Positions 22,941-34,229 are shown, counted from the stretch's first letter. The stretch is DNA of 64,000 nucleotides from Conchocele bisecta (GCA_029237695.1 CM055267.1:8707043-8771042); one strand, 5' to 3'. Notes: generated by a model from the letters alone, not told the origin. A program made the numbers and translations.

Positions 22941-23156
22941 TACAGTGAAACTTCTCTAAACCGGACACCAAGAAAACACCTGTGATCTGATTTTTTATGA
23001 GTTTCTTGGTATTTTATCTCTGGTGATACTGTCTGTTATTGCACAGCACACAACTATGGCTCAGAATGATCAAATGTCTGATTTACAGTGAAACCTCTCT
23101 AAGCCAGACACCCTGGGGACCTCTCAGGGTGTCCGGTTTGGAGAGGATTCACTGTA
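22941..23156. mobile_element. pogo/Tigger-like MITE ends (TACAGTGAAACC...)
   Basis: 23084-23156 is a complete 73-bp hairpin TACAGTGAAACCTCTCTAAG ... GGAGAGGATTCACTGTA with TA at both ends. A lone left end TACAGTGAAACTTCTCTAAA lies at 22941. CAGTnnAACC ends are known for pogo/Tigger mariners. Confidence 0.75.
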
Positions 23157-23364
23157 ATTGTGTGCTCTCAATGGCATATTCCCTGTTGAAAAACTAATTG
23201 TTTTTGTTAATACGGGATAAATACTTATTGCATGCATGCCTATACTTGCAGTCCATTGACTATTACCCGTTAGCATACAATCATTATCTATATTGAACGC
23301 TTCATATTACACACATTATTTCATGCCAGTTGTAACGGGTATTATGTACCTGTGTTGTCATTGT

Positions 23365-23735
23365 CAAGTGGGTGGCAGGTGGGAGCATGCGTTGGGTAAT
23401 TTAACGATCGCGATTCGTCCTTACGTCTTTGGAATTCTTGTATGTGAGGGTTAAATCTGGTTATACCCCTTGTATGTGTAATATGATTGTTACTAATCCT
23501 AATTACCTTTAGGGGAAGGGGCCAAGTGAATTTGGTGTGGTATGGACCTGGCACCAGGTCAGGTTATTCTAATTTCAGGGCTGAATATATTTTTTTCTCT
23601 ATATAAATATTTCTTCTGATTTTGGGATTTTCCCCCCAATGCAGCAGGTTAAATACGGGATCGAACCCGTTGGGCCGGCCTTACATGACCGTAGCTGTTG
23701 ATAGGCTGTTAAACATCAATAAACAAACAAACAAG
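23365..23735 (+). mobile_element. SINE, nearly full copy
   Basis: Head GGGAGCATGCGTTGGGTAAT, core GGGGAAGGGGCCAAGTGAAT and ACCTGGCACCAGGTCAGG, domain GGGATCGAACCCGTTGGCC, tail AAACATCAATAAACAAACA. The reverse complement of GGGATCGAACC matches a pol III B box (GGTTCGATCCC). Confidence 0.8.
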
Positions 23736-23904
23736 TGATGTCATTCAATCGTATGTGGAACCATTTTGTTAAAATAAATCGTCTCAAAATTAGTTTTATT
23801 CAAAGCTAAATTTATGTGCTGGTTATAAACATATTTGCATGCATTTAATGCTTGACAATAAATAGATACAGTAAATAAGCTATACCTACAGTGGCATCCA
23901 TAAA

Positions 23905-26431
23905 TGTTTGTATTTGACTGTGTGTGTGTTTGTATTATACCCTATTGGTAGTTGACCACATGTCCATGTATTGGTGTGTATTACACGACATCTGTGTTTG
24001 TATTTGACCACATGTCCATGTATGTGTGTGTATGACACAGCATCTGTGTTATGTGTGTGTATGACGCGACATCTATGTTTGTATTTGGCCACATGTCCAT
24101 TCCTTTGTGTATGACATGACATCTGTGTTTGTATTTGACCACATGTCCATGTTTGTGTTTGTATGACACGACATCTGTGTTTGTATTTGACCACATGTCC
24201 ATGTTTGTGTGTGAATGACACGACATCTGTGTTTGTATTTAGCCACATGTCTATGCATGTGTGTGTATGACACGACATCTGTGTTTGTATTTGACCACAT
24301 GTCCATGCATGTGTGTGTATGACACGACATCTGTGTTTGTATTTGACCACATGTCCATGTTTGTGTGTGTATGACACGACATCTGTGTTTGTATTTAATC
24401 ACATGTCCATGTTTGTGTGTGAATGACACGACATCCTGTGTTTGTATTTAAACACATGTCCATGTTTGTGTTGTGAATGACACACACATGTGTTTGTATT
24501 TGGCACATTTCCATGCATGTGTGTGTATGACGCGACATCTGTGTTTGTATTTGACCACATGTCCATGCATGTATTTGTATTTGACCTCATGTCCATGCAT
24601 GTGTGTGTATGACACGACATCTGTGTTTGTATTTGACCACAGTCCATGCATGTGTTTGGTATGACACACATCTGTGTTTGGTTTTTTATGACCACATGTC
24701 CATGCAATTTTGTGTGTGAATGACACACATCTGTGTTTGTATTTGGACCACATGTCCATGTTTGTGTGATAACGACCCTCTGTGTTTGTATTTTAATCAA
24801 CATTCCATGTTTGTGTGGAATGAACTCGACATCGTGTGTTTGTATTTGGCCACATGTCCATGCATGTGTGTGTATGACGCGACATCTGTGTTTGTATTTG
24901 ACCACATGTCCATGCATGTATTTGTATTTGACCTCATGTCCATGCATGTGTGTGTATGACACGACATCTGTGTTTGTATTTGACCACATGTCCATGCATG
25001 TGTGTGTATGACACGACATCTGTGTTTGTATTTGACCACATGTCCATGTTTGTGTGTGTATGACACGACATCTGTGTTTGTATTTAATCACATGTCCATG
25101 TTTGTGTGTGAATGACACGACATCTGTGTTTGTATTTGGCCACATGTCCATGCATGTGTGTGTATGACGCGACATCTGTGTTTGTATTTGACCACATGTC
25201 CATGCATGTGTGTGTATGACGCGACATCTGTGTTTGTATTTGACCACATGTCCATGCATGTGTGTGTATGACGCGACATCTGTGTTTGTATTTGACCACA
25301 TGTCCATGCATGTGTGTGTATGACGCGACATCTGTGTTTGTATTTGACCACATGTCCATGCATGTGTGTCTATGACACGACATCTGTGTTTGTATTTAGA
25401 CCACATGTCCATGCATGTGTGTCTATGCACACATCTGTGTTTTGGTATTTGACACATGACATGCATTTGTGGGTGTTATTTACTCAACACTGTTTCACTC
25501 ACTGTATTTGACCACATGTCCATGCATGTGTGTGTATGACACGACATCTGTGTTTGTATTTGACCACATGTCCATGCATGTGTGTGTATGACTCGAACAT
25601 CTGTGTTTGTATTTGACCACATGTCCATGCATGTGTGTGAATGACATCGAACATCATGTTTTGTGTATTTGTCCACATGTCCATGCATGTGTGTGTATGA
25701 CACGACATCTGTGTTTGTATTTGACCACATGTCCATGCATGTGTGTGTATGACTCAACATCTGTGTTTGTATTTGTCCACATGTCCATGCATGTGTGTGT
25801 ATGACACGACATCTGTGTTTGTATTTGACCACATGTCCATGCATGTGTGTGTATGACTCAACATCTGTGTTTGTATTTGTCCACATGTCCATTAGCATGT
25901 GTGTGTATGTCTGTGACATCTGTGTATTTGACCACATGTCCATGCATGTGTGTGTATGACACAATCTGTGTTTGTATTTGACCACATGCCATGCCATGTT
26001 GTAAGACACAACCAAAATCTGTGTTTGTATGATTTTGACACAAGTCCATGCATGTTGTGTTGACACAACATCTGTTTGTATTTGACCACTGTCCATGCAT
26101 GTGTGTGTATGACACACATCTGTGTTTGTATTTGACCACATGTCCATGCATGTGTGTGTATGACACAACATCTGTGTTTGTATTTGACCACATGTCCATG
26201 CATGTGTGTGTATGACACAACATCTGTGTTATTTGACCATGTCCATGCATGTGTGTATGACACGACCATGTGTATTTGCCGCCACATGTCCATGCATGTG
26301 TGTATATGACACGACATCTGTGTTTGTATTTGACCACATGTCCATGCATGTGTGTGTATGACACGACATCTGTGTTTGTATTTGACCACATGTCCATTCC
26401 TTTGTGTATGACACGACATCTGTGTTTGCAG
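23905..26431. repeat. 52-bp minisatellite array (~48 units) ending at the POLDIP3 acceptor
   Basis: Unit of 52 bp: ACACGACATCTGTGTTTG, TATTTGACCACATGTCCATG, CATGTGTGTGTATG. The period is exact between, for example, 25221 and 25273. Variants (CATGTTTGTG, GCGACATC, GACTCAACATC, short forms) are interspersed, with the most homogeneous block at 25140-25380. The unit has no stops in the minus frames, which produces several long spurious reading frames. Confidence 0.95.
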
Positions 26432-26567
26432 ACTGAACAAGAAACCTGCGGGGATGGCGCGTGTGTCTGACAAAAATTCTGTGGACGTGGACACGCTACA
26501 CAAGGCCCTGTTCAAGACAGCTTCCACGACGCCATCCAAGCCCGTCACCTTCACTGTGAACATCTAA
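26432..26567 (+). CDS. POLDIP3: POLDIP3 last coding exon with stop codon
   Basis: One base completes a Lys codon, then the exon reads LNKKPAGMARVSDKNS, VDVDTLHKALFK and a 15-residue Thr/Ser/Pro/Val tail before TAA at 26565-26567. The VDxDTLxKALFK block is the conserved C-terminal signature I recall for POLDIP3. The acceptor (ctgtgtttgcag) is the last, truncated unit of the 52-bp minisatellite that fills the end of the intron: array units read ctgtgtttgta where this acceptor reads ctgtgtttgca. Confidence 0.9.
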
Positions 26568-26714
26568 TCTAGTCCCCTCCCTGCAGGCGCCATGCTTGTC
26601 AACACTTCCCATGTGTAGGAAGCTTGTGCCTAAAACCTGTCAGTGGGATTGGTGCATTTTTGGGAAGTTTTGTAGTGACAGACAGATCAGATCCGGACAC
26701 TGTCATTGCATTTA

Positions 26715-26935
26715 TCAAACAATTCAGAAAAAACAAGGAACCCACTTTTCCAACTTTTCGGCACAAGGCCTTTATCCTAGGCCTTGTGCCGAAACGTTGG
26801 GATAGTGTAAAGGCCTTGTGCCGAAACGTTGGGATAGTGTAAAGGCCTTGTGCCGAAACGTTGGGATAGTGTAAAGGCCTTGTGCCGAAACGTTGGAAAA
26901 GTGTGTTCCTTGTTTTTGCAGAATTGTTCAACATA
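26715..26935. repeat. 31-bp tandem repeat inside a hairpin, POLDIP3 3' UTR
   Basis: AAGGCCTTGTGCCGAAACG and TTGGGATAGTGT repeat about four times (26778-26900). Outer arms ACAAGGAACCCACTTTTCC and GGAAAAGTGTGTTCCTTGT are complementary, and AACTTTTCGGCACAAGGCC mirrors the repeat itself. Confidence 0.85.
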
Positions 26936-27170
26936 TTGCGGAAACACTTTTTGGTCCTAAATGGCACTCTTCTAAATTGATGGCTGTTCCACCATTCCAT
27001 TATCAGCTCTTCCCATGTGTATGGATCTAGTGCCCCAAACCTGTCGGTGGATTGGCGTATGTCGGGGAAGTCCTGTAGTGACTGGTGGAGTGTTTATCTG
27101 TAATTTGGTTGGGAGGTTGTGACTGTAGCTCTACACACCCTCCGTGTGTGTGTGACATCTTGTGTACACA

Positions 27171-27412
27171 GGGGGCTGTTTCACTAAACTTCGTACGACT
27201 AAAATGTTCGTACATGTAAGTGCAAAATTATGATAGTCTGTAAATTTCACATTGACAATGTTTTCTTGTAAACAATTATTGGATTTACATTTATTGAGCA
27301 TAGACTGCATATGCAGCATATGCTCAATAAATGCAAATCCATCAATTGAACTGTCTAGATGATATTAAATTTGCACTTACGAACATTTTAGTCGTACCAA
27401 GGTTAGTGAAAC
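27171..27412. mobile_element. GGGCCGTTTCACT hairpin MITE (family B), copy 1
   Basis: Family definition: GGGGGCCGTTTCACTAAACT ... AAGTTTAGTGAAACGGCCCC ends, inner GTACGACTAAAATGTTCGTA and a central ATTTATTGAGCATAGGCTGC/GCAGCCTATGCTCAATAAAT stem. This copy has slightly decayed ends (GGGGGCTGTTTCACT / GGTTAGTGAAACTTCC). Confidence 0.85.
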
Positions 27413-27542
27413 TTCCTCGGCATATACTCTATAGTCTAAATCAGGAGTGTTGATTGGTCAGACTGAGCTATGTATAGTTCAGTCTTGACCAATCAACACT
27501 TGTGATTTCCAGCATGAGAATGGAGTACATGCTCAGATAACT

Positions 27543-27760
27543 TGTGGCTGTGACTGGAGAAATGGGGCTTATGGGCAATATGACCAGTGTAGCTCCTGAT
27601 CAAATAGCACACTTCTGTCGCATGATAACGATCTATATTGGTTGTTGCCAGCATGACGGGTGTTTCATTGATGGAATGGTAAACAGTCCAGATCCTGATC
27701 AGACTGTGTAAGCACTGGTCACAAAACTCGTAAGCCCCATATCTCCAGTCACAGCCACAT
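27543..27760. mobile_element. MITE with TGTGGCTGTGACTGGAG ends (family G)
   Basis: TGTGGCTGTGACTGGAGAAA and its inverted copy at 27740-27760 enclose GATCCTGATCA-type short repeats. Related copies at about 39130-39315 and 44999-45213. Confidence 0.75.
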
Positions 27761-27790
27761 TTCTTAAGCACAGGCACAGGTGACAGACCT

Positions 27791-28004
27791 GGGGGCTGTT
27801 TCACTACACTTTGTACAACTAAAATGTTCGTAAGTGCAACGTTAGGATCGTCTCGAAATTTCAATTGATGGATTTACATTTATCGAGCATAGGCTGCATA
27901 TGCAGCATAAATGTAAATCCAATTGTTAATGTGAAATTTACAGACTATCATAATTTTGCACTTACAAACATTTTAGTCGTACTAAGTTTAGTGAAACGGC
28001 CCCC
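27791..28004. mobile_element. Family B MITE, copy 2
   Basis: GGGGGCTGTTTCACTACACT to GTTTAGTGAAACGGCCCCC; central stem ATCGAGCATAGGCTGCATAT, with one arm shortened. Confidence 0.85.
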
Positions 28005-28198
28005 TAGTTGTCATACTATTAGTTTCGGTGAAACGTGACATTGTAGCCCTACCATTCAGCCCGGTAAAAGTCGGCAACATTGTTTACTTCAGCTGTAAAT
28101 GCTCAGTGATTTTGGATCAAATGTGTTTTTTTTGTCAGTACATTTACATTGTTTAAATATAAAGAAAAATCATGCTTTTGTTTTGTTTCTGTGGTACT

Positions 28199-28441
28199 GG
28201 GGGCCGTTTCACTGAACTTCGTACGACTAATATGTTTGTAAGTGCAAAATTATGATAGTCTGTAAATTTCACATTAACATTGTTTTCTTGTAAATAATTA
28301 TTGGATTTACATTTATTGAGCATAGGCTGCATATGCAGCCTATGCTCAATAAATGTAAATCCATAAATTTAAATTTACAGACGATCTTAAATTTGCACTT
28401 ACGAACATTTTAGTCGTAAGAAGTTTAGTGAAACGTGCCCC
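28199..28441. mobile_element. Family B MITE, copy 3
   Basis: GGGGGCCGTTTCACTGAACT to AGTTTAGTGAAACGTGCCCC with the full central hairpin around TGCATATGCA. Confidence 0.88.
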
Positions 28442-29107
28442 TGGTGTCTCTATTTCACTGGCAATGTTAGGAAATTAAAGACGTGTAAATGACTGTTTGT
28501 AAAATTATGTGGCATCACGGTAGAGCCTACATTCATATGTTGTACTGAGTATAATTAACAGGGGCACTACTTCTCATGAAAATGTAGTCATTATAAGTTT
28601 GCAAATGCAATTTACTTTGAATAAATTCCATATGTGTAAATACATATTAGTCAATGTCTTATTGTGTGTTTCAGCTAAATAAAATACTTGATATAGATCT
28701 ATACACAGACGAACGGCGCGGACCCAGGACACCCCCCCCCCTCCCCACCACCTAAGTATTTATTAGAATAATATTCAACAAAAGATGACCCAGCCATCTT
28801 AAAATGTTATAAACATATCAATTCTATCAATATAAAACATTTTCAGACAAACCATCTTTTTTGGAGAAAAAAAATGGGATCCCATTAGATCAAACGGAAA
28901 ATTTCCCAAAAAAATACTTAGGGGGTGGGGTGGTGTCCTGGGTCCGCACCGCACCGTTCACCTGTGGATCGATGTTCACTTACTGCAACATGGTTTGCGA
29001 CACCATTTATGTCGGTCAACCAGCATTTTGATTTACTGACAATGCTGTAAAACCATCATGGAGATTTGTTTAACTCCTGGAAGGTGGGGAACTGACAACC
29101 CTCTTGT

Positions 29108-29370
29108 TTTACAGTGGGTGGTTGGTCGGGAGCACGTGACGGGTAATTCAAAACGATCGGGGTTCATCCTTACCAGAATGCTGACTTACATGGTTTGGCC
29201 CTCATGTACATGTTTGGCCTCTCTGATACTTGAGAGCTAAATCCTGTCGTACCCCATTAAAAAGTAATAAGATTAGTGCTGATCATATGACTTGGTGTTG
29301 GAGCTAAGTGACTGGTGTGGAATGAACCTGGCACCAGGTCAGGATATTCTAATTTCGGGGCTGACTATAT
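29108..29370 (+). mobile_element. SINE fragment cut by an AGCTCACCTGA element
   Basis: GGTGGTTGGTCGGGAGCACG, AAACGATCGGGGTTC, GAACCTGGCACCAGGTCAGG, GGGCTGACTATATA; the SINE tail is replaced by the element starting at 29371. Confidence 0.7.
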
Positions 29371-30223
29371 ATTTTTAGCTCACCTGAATGTGAGCTATTG
29401 TTACCGCAATGTGTCCGTCGTCGTCGTCGTCGTCCGTCGTCGTCCGTGAACATTTTCAAACGTCTTCTCGGTAACCATTGGGCCTATAGTCACCAAACTT
29501 CATGGTCATGGTCCTTAGGTAGGGGGATTGCAAAATTGTTAAAATGACGTCATTACGTAATACAAGATGGCCGCCATCTAAAAATAGCACAAATTCTTCA
29601 AAAATCTTCTCAAGAACTGTCAACCGGATTTCGACAAAACTTGGTAAGAATGATCGATGTACAATGCTCTTTCAAAGTTGTTAAAATGGTGACCCCGGGG
29701 TCAAAAATAGGCGTGGCCCGTGGGGTCAAATTGGGGTCAAATTTTATTTTTGACCTAATATGGTCGTGTTATATATCAAATTTTTGTTGAAATCGGATGG
29801 TTATGTCATCCAAGATGGCCGCCGAAAGGTCAAAAGGTTGTTCTTTTATTAGAGATTTGAAAATTCTTCTTCACATGAACCGCTTGGCCCATGGTAGCCA
29901 AACTTAAAAGTTATGGTCCATGGGTGAAGCCTTTTCAGATTTGTTAAAATGGAGGTCATCGCTAATCCAAGATGCCCTAGCATTCTTAAATTCTTAAAAA
30001 AATCTTCTTCTCATGAACCGCTAGCCGGATTTCGACGAAACTTGGTAGGAATGATCGATGTACAATGCTCTTTCAAAGTTGTTAAAATGGTGACCCCGGG
30101 GTCAAAAATGGGCGTGGCCCGCGGTGTCGAATTGGTGTCAAATTTTATTTTTGACCGAATATGGTCATGTCGTATATCAAATTGAAAGTATTGATGAGGC
30201 GATTGCTCCGGTGCAATATTTGT
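29371..30223 (+). mobile_element. AGCTCACCTGA element, third copy, left part
   Basis: TTTTTAGCTCACCTGAATGT start, (CGT)n run, CAAGATGGCCGCC near 29563 and 29812, ACCCCGGGGTCAAAAAT units. It breaks off at GCAATATTTGT; the matching continuation (GTCAGAATCGGATGATTATG) is at 31473-31595. Confidence 0.75.
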
Positions 30224-31471
30224 AAATTATTCTAAAGTGTTGTCAAAGCATGTTTTTGATGATAAAAATGGAAAATAGAAAATAAACAGCAGACAACAAA
30301 AAAAGATAGCGGTCTAAGGGTTAATACTTTTCAGGCTGTAACTGCATGTGGAAATTGTGTTGCATGACCAGACCATCAAACTTCATAATAGTCGTCATGT
30401 TGAAGGATATCCATCATGCTCTCGTTATACGCATCCTTTTTTTTTTTTTTTTTTTTTTTGTATGTACAGTCAAACCTGTCTTAAGCAGCCACCCAAGGGA
30501 AGTGACAAAACTGGCTGCTTAACAGAGGTGACCTCTTAATAGAGGGTTGTGTTTTCAGGTACATTTCAGGTAAATTTTGAAAATTGAAATGAAGATAAAG
30601 ATAACATGTATGTTGACTTGATAATACAAATGTAATAAATAATATTAATGATTAATTTAGAGTACCATATTGATTAAATGTGTATCTTTATATTTATTTA
30701 ATATTTTCAAAATTGAACCTGAACACGTAATGAGTGGATTATATCATTTAATGAAATAAAAAATCTGTCAACAAATAAAAACACCAATGTTCACGTTTTT
30801 GTTATTATTTTACAGCCTACTGCAACTGCTGATCTGCAATATTCATATTGTAGACAATTTATTGTACTAGATAATAGGGCATAATGTGGTATAATCGGAA
30901 ATGGTGTGGGATAAGTTGAGCGATTTTTTATTTTTTTTTGTCGGGTATTGGTCAAGTCGAATTTGGATTCATTTCCAATTCCAATAGCATCATTTTTTTA
31001 TTTTTTTTTGTATGTACAATATTATATGTTTATGTTCACTGTGCGGATATGGTTTACTCCTTACAAGGATTAATTAAATGTTGTCATCTGCTGTTTATTT
31101 TCTGTTGTCCTGGCTGAAAACATGTTTTGACAGTGCATAAGAATTGTCTCCAATGGAGACGATTCTCATGCGCTGTCAAAATATGTTTTTGCTAAGGAAG
31201 AATACAAAAATGGAAAAACAGCAGACGACAATTTTTGGTTCCTGCCTTTTATGGGTTAACCGAGTCAGACAGCTTGTGTCATCTGCAGTTGTTTATTTCT
31301 ACCCGCAACCATGTTTTGTCAGCATAGGAAGGTAAGTTTGTGTGCACATGGTTCTCAATTGCCGCCATTACCTGTTGCTGTTGGCAAGAAAAGGGCCAAA
31401 TAAAATGCAGACAGCTATTTGCTGCCGATGTGTGTTAGGCTTGCGTTGCAAGTATTATGCACAGTAACTTA
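30224..31471. mobile_element. 1.25-kb block inserted in the AGCTCACCTGA element
   Basis: CAATATTTGT occurs on both sides (30214-30223, 31472-31481). Contents: right half of a family A MITE (ends TTAA 30321-30324), a (T)n run at 30437-30460, a CAGTCAAACCTGTCTTAAGC Tigger-like end, and a second family A variant (about 31057-31259, stem TTGACAGTGCATAAGAATTG, end ATGGGTTAA). Most of it is duplicated at 34371-34912. Confidence 0.6.
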
Positions 31472-31472
31472 C

Positions 31473-31596
31473 AATATTTGTCAGAATCGGATGATTATGT
31501 CATCCATGATGGCCACCAAAAGGTCCATTTATTCGAGATTTTGAACGTCATTTTCTCAGGAACCACATGGCCGATGCTGGCCAAACATCATAGAAA
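31473..31596 (+). mobile_element. AGCTCACCTGA element, third copy, right part
   Basis: ATGATTATGTCATCCATGAT, AAGGTCCATTTATTCGAGAT, AACCACATGGCCGATGCTGG: matches 14540-14650 of the second copy. Confidence 0.7.
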
Positions 31597-31892
31597 GCTA
31601 GCTAGATAGCTTAGAAATGATCTAAGAAAACAAGTTAAATTTTGAAAATCGGTCCTGTATTTCTGAAATTCGAAAATATTTCTCCATGTTAACCCATAGA
31701 CATCTTCACTCTGTGAAGATGTCTATGAGGATTTAGCATGGGGAAATTATTTTTCGCCATAAAATCAATATAGGACCAAATTTCAATAAATAAAAAGAAG
31801 GCTTGTTCTTAATTTAATATTATCAAAAAAAATATTGTTTTTGCATCGTTTATATAGCCGTAAAATCTGGGCAGGTTTCGTGAAACAGATAG
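31597..31892. mobile_element. CTGTTTCACGAAACC hairpin MITE (family C), copy 1
   Basis: Family definition: ends CTGTTTCACGAAACCTGCCC and inverse, subterminal TTTTGATAATATTAAAT, central CCATAGACATCTTCA stem. Here the left end is replaced (GCTAGCTAGATAGC...), the central stem is CATAGACATCTTCACTCTG / GAAGATGTCTATG, and the right end is GGCAGGTTTCGTGAAACAG. Confidence 0.75.
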
Positions 31893-32183
31893 TAGTTTGT
31901 CATCTGTCAAATTGAATTTCAGTTAAAAATCGTGTTTCAATATCTGTTCCATGTATGTGATGTATCCTTATTGCTACTTGAACTATGGAGGTAATGTTCC
32001 ATTACATGTTATGCTCACTTGCAGTTGGATATTGTGGTTATATCACTCCTCACTTTCTAGGCGGGTGATTATAAAGCTTTGAGCATGTTCTCTAAATTTG
32101 GACTCTAAGCAGTTTGATTGGCTGAGACTGAGTACAGCTAAGCCTCGACATGTGTTCAGCCTCAAACAATGACACTTTCTGAT

Positions 32184-32427
32184 TTAACCCTTACAACACT
32201 ACTCACCTATATAGTGGTATTGGCAAACAGTGTAGATCCAGATGAGCTGGCTCGTGACGAGCCGTCTCATCAGGATCTGCACATTTTGCAAGTAATTATC
32301 ATATTTTTGGGAACAAAAACACCCCCTTTTCATAAATGGACTAGTCTGAAAATCATTTTGTGACTGGATTGGTTGCAAAATTAACATATCAAAATCCATT
32401 CCAGTTATTTAGGGGTGAAAGGGTTAA
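32184..32427. mobile_element. Second TTAA-ended MITE family (J)
   Basis: TTAACCCTTACAACACTACT to GGGGTGAAAGGGTTAA, TTAA at both ends. Centre: CAGTGTAGATCCAGATGAGC against GTCTCATCAGGATCTGCAC. Related, decayed copies at 38060-38275, 44366-44560 and part near 55650-55710. Confidence 0.75.
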
Positions 32428-32657
32428 AGTGTGTCGGACCTTTTTGAGTAAATGCTTGGAAAATCCTATGATGGTCGTACTGCTATGTGACTCGCCTGCA
32501 CCATCAGTGCCATTACAGACATCACATCCATATGTGATAATGTCCATCTATCACCATGTCTATGTGCACCGCCCATTGCCATTTAATGGCGTTACTGTAG
32601 TAACCCTATACATCCGGACATCATTTATTTTCACAAAACGCATATAAATTATGATGT

Positions 32658-32802
32658 GTGGCAGGTGGGAGCATGCGATGGGTAATTTAACGATCGGGAT
32701 TCCGAACGGAGACCTGGTTTGGCCCTTGGGTACATCTTTGGCATTCTTGTATGTGAGAGTTAAATCTGGTTATATCCCTTATATGAGTAATACATTTTTT
32801 AT
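32658..32802 (+). mobile_element. SINE, 5' part, interrupted by another SINE
   Basis: GGGAGCATGCGATGGGTAAT, AACGATCGGGATTCCGAAC, TTTGGCATTCTTGTATGTGA. Continues at 33306 after the insertion. Confidence 0.8.
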
Positions 32803-32815
32803 TCCTAATCGTAGT

Positions 32816-33292
32816 GCCCCGTGCAGGCACCGGGGCGGGATCAACTGATCCTGAGAATAGTGCTGCAGTAGCCATTGCTTGTCGTAAAAGGCGACTAAAC
32901 TGGCTTAACGATTGGGTTCATACTTTCCGGAACCCACTATACCGGATTTGGCCCTCATGTACATTTTTGGCTTTCTTGTATGTGAGAGTTGAGTCGGGCT
33001 ATGCCCCATATATAAAAGTAAGATTAGCGCTAATCCTATTACTTTTAGGGGATGGGATAAATGATGCTGGTGTGGCGAGGGCCTGGCACCAGATCAGGTT
33101 GTTCTAATTTCAGGACTGAATATATATTTTGATTGTAAATATTGAGTTCTGAAGTTGGGATTTACCCCCCTTGGACAGGTGGATATGGGACTCGACCCCG
33201 TTGACCCGTCTGCGTGTAGACTCCCTGAGGCTTGTACCTCTATGTCAGAAAAGCGGACGTTAAACCCTATTCACTCACTCACTCCTAATCGT
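32816..33292 (+). mobile_element. Inserted SINE with (TCAC)n tail and 13-bp TSD
   Basis: TCCTAATCGTAGT flanks it (32803-32815 and 33293-33305). Head GCCCCGTGCAGGCACCGGGG and TTGTCGTAAAAGGCGACTAA, core TTTGGCCCTCATGTAC and GGCCTGGCACCAGATCAGG shared with the host SINE family, then GACTCGACCCCGTTGACCCG and a TTCACTCACTCAC tail. Head and tail differ from the host SINE, so this is a distinct subfamily sharing a core. Confidence 0.85.
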
Positions 33293-33305
33293 AGTACTTT
33301 TAGGG

Positions 33306-33540
33306 GAAGGGGCCAAGTGACTTTAATGTGGTATGGACCTGGCACCAGGTCAGGTTATTCTAATTTCAGTGCTGAATATATTTTTCTCTATATACATATT
33401 CCGTTCTGATTTTGGGATTTTCCCCTTAATGCAGTAGGTTAAATATGGGATCGAACCCGTTAGCCCGGCCTTACATGACCTTATCTGTTGATAGGCCGTT
33501 ATACACCCATAAACAAAAAACAAACAAACAAACAAACAAA
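33306..33540 (+). mobile_element. SINE, 3' part (continues 32658-32802)
   Basis: GGGGAAGGGGCCAAGTGACT, CCTGGCACCAGGTCAGG, GGGATCGAACCCGTTAGCC, and tail ending (CAAA)n. Confidence 0.8.
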
Positions 33541-33580
33541 CACCTATATGATGGTTCCCCACGACAAAGTAAAGTGTACG

Positions 33581-33969
33581 GTTGTAGTGGGAGCATGTGA
33601 TGGGTAATTTAACGATCGGGGTTTATCCTTACCGGAATCCCGACTGGAGACCTGGTTTGGCCCTCACATACGTCTTTGGCATTTTGTATGTATGTGACAG
33701 TTGAATCTGTTTATACCCCTTATGTGAGTATTACGATATTTGTAATCCTATTTTAGGGGAAGGGGCCAAGTGACTTGGTGTGGTATGAACCTGGCACCAG
33801 TCCGGTTATTCTAATTTCAGGGCTGAATATATTTGTTCTCGATGTAAATATCCGTTCTGATTTTGGGATTTTCCCCCCAATGCAGCAGGTTAAAATGGGA
33901 TTGAACCCGTTGGCCCGGCCTTACATGACCTTAGCTGTTGATAGGCCGTTAAACACTAATAAACAAACA
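33581..33969 (+). mobile_element. SINE, full copy
   Basis: GGGAGCATGTGATGGGTAAT to GTTAAACACTAATAAACAAA with all core blocks; few differences from the 33306 copy. Confidence 0.85.
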
Positions 33970-34229
33970 AATGGTTGTACATGTACTGGTTTATCACAAT
34001 AACAGTGTATTTGTATGGAATTTGTTTTGGAAAATGGTGTCCAAATATTTAAGGTCATTATGGTATTTCATATTTCATATTTCACATTTCTGGACCATGC
34101 AACAGTTTATCCATCGTGTGTTGAGTTTGGCAGCATTCTGGTAGGTAACATTTCCCCACACAATAATGTGCTATAACAACTCCATTGTCTACATGTATGT
34201 GGTGGACTTTATGTGTTATTGGACACTAC

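Larger units (their letters stand above)
10687..26567 (+). other. POLDIP3: POLDIP3/SKAR gene, 3' half (five coding exons)
   Basis: Five exons with consensus AG/GT borders and matching phases (0, 0, 1, 2) encode a proline/lysine/valine linker, one RRM and a short conserved C-terminal tail. This matches the POLDIP3 (SKAR/PDIP46) family, nuclear RNA-binding proteins associated with the exon-junction/TREX export machinery and with S6K1 signalling in vertebrates. Visible landmarks are RRM strand 1 (YKVQVTNL), helix and loop (DDIIELFGALGAVKK), strand 3 (PGVAEVTYVRRED), then the C-terminal VDVDTLHKALFK followed by a short hydrophobic end and TAA. The N-terminal half expected in this family is not recognisable to the left. 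Introns are 1.0-6.8 kb and filled with mobile elements. Recognition is by family memory of the RRM and the HKALFK-like tail; no alignment was run. Confidence 0.88.
26568..28700 (+). other. POLDIP3: POLDIP3 3' untranslated region (extent uncertain)
   Basis: No coding sequence is visible downstream of the stop. Canonical AATAAA strings occur inside hairpin MITEs (near 27325 and 28347) and outside them near 28620 and 28678, so the polyadenylation site cannot be fixed. If the 28678 signal is used, the 3' UTR would carry a 31-bp tandem-repeat hairpin, three GGGCCGTTTCACT-type hairpins and one GTGACTGGAG-type MITE. Confidence 0.35.

Noticed and set aside
23886..26563. Long minus-strand frames (up to 355 codons) rich in HTHTWTCGQIQTQMS-like repeats
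   Set aside because: They are the 52-bp minisatellite read in each minus frame; the unit has no stop in those frames. No start context, splice or conservation evidence.
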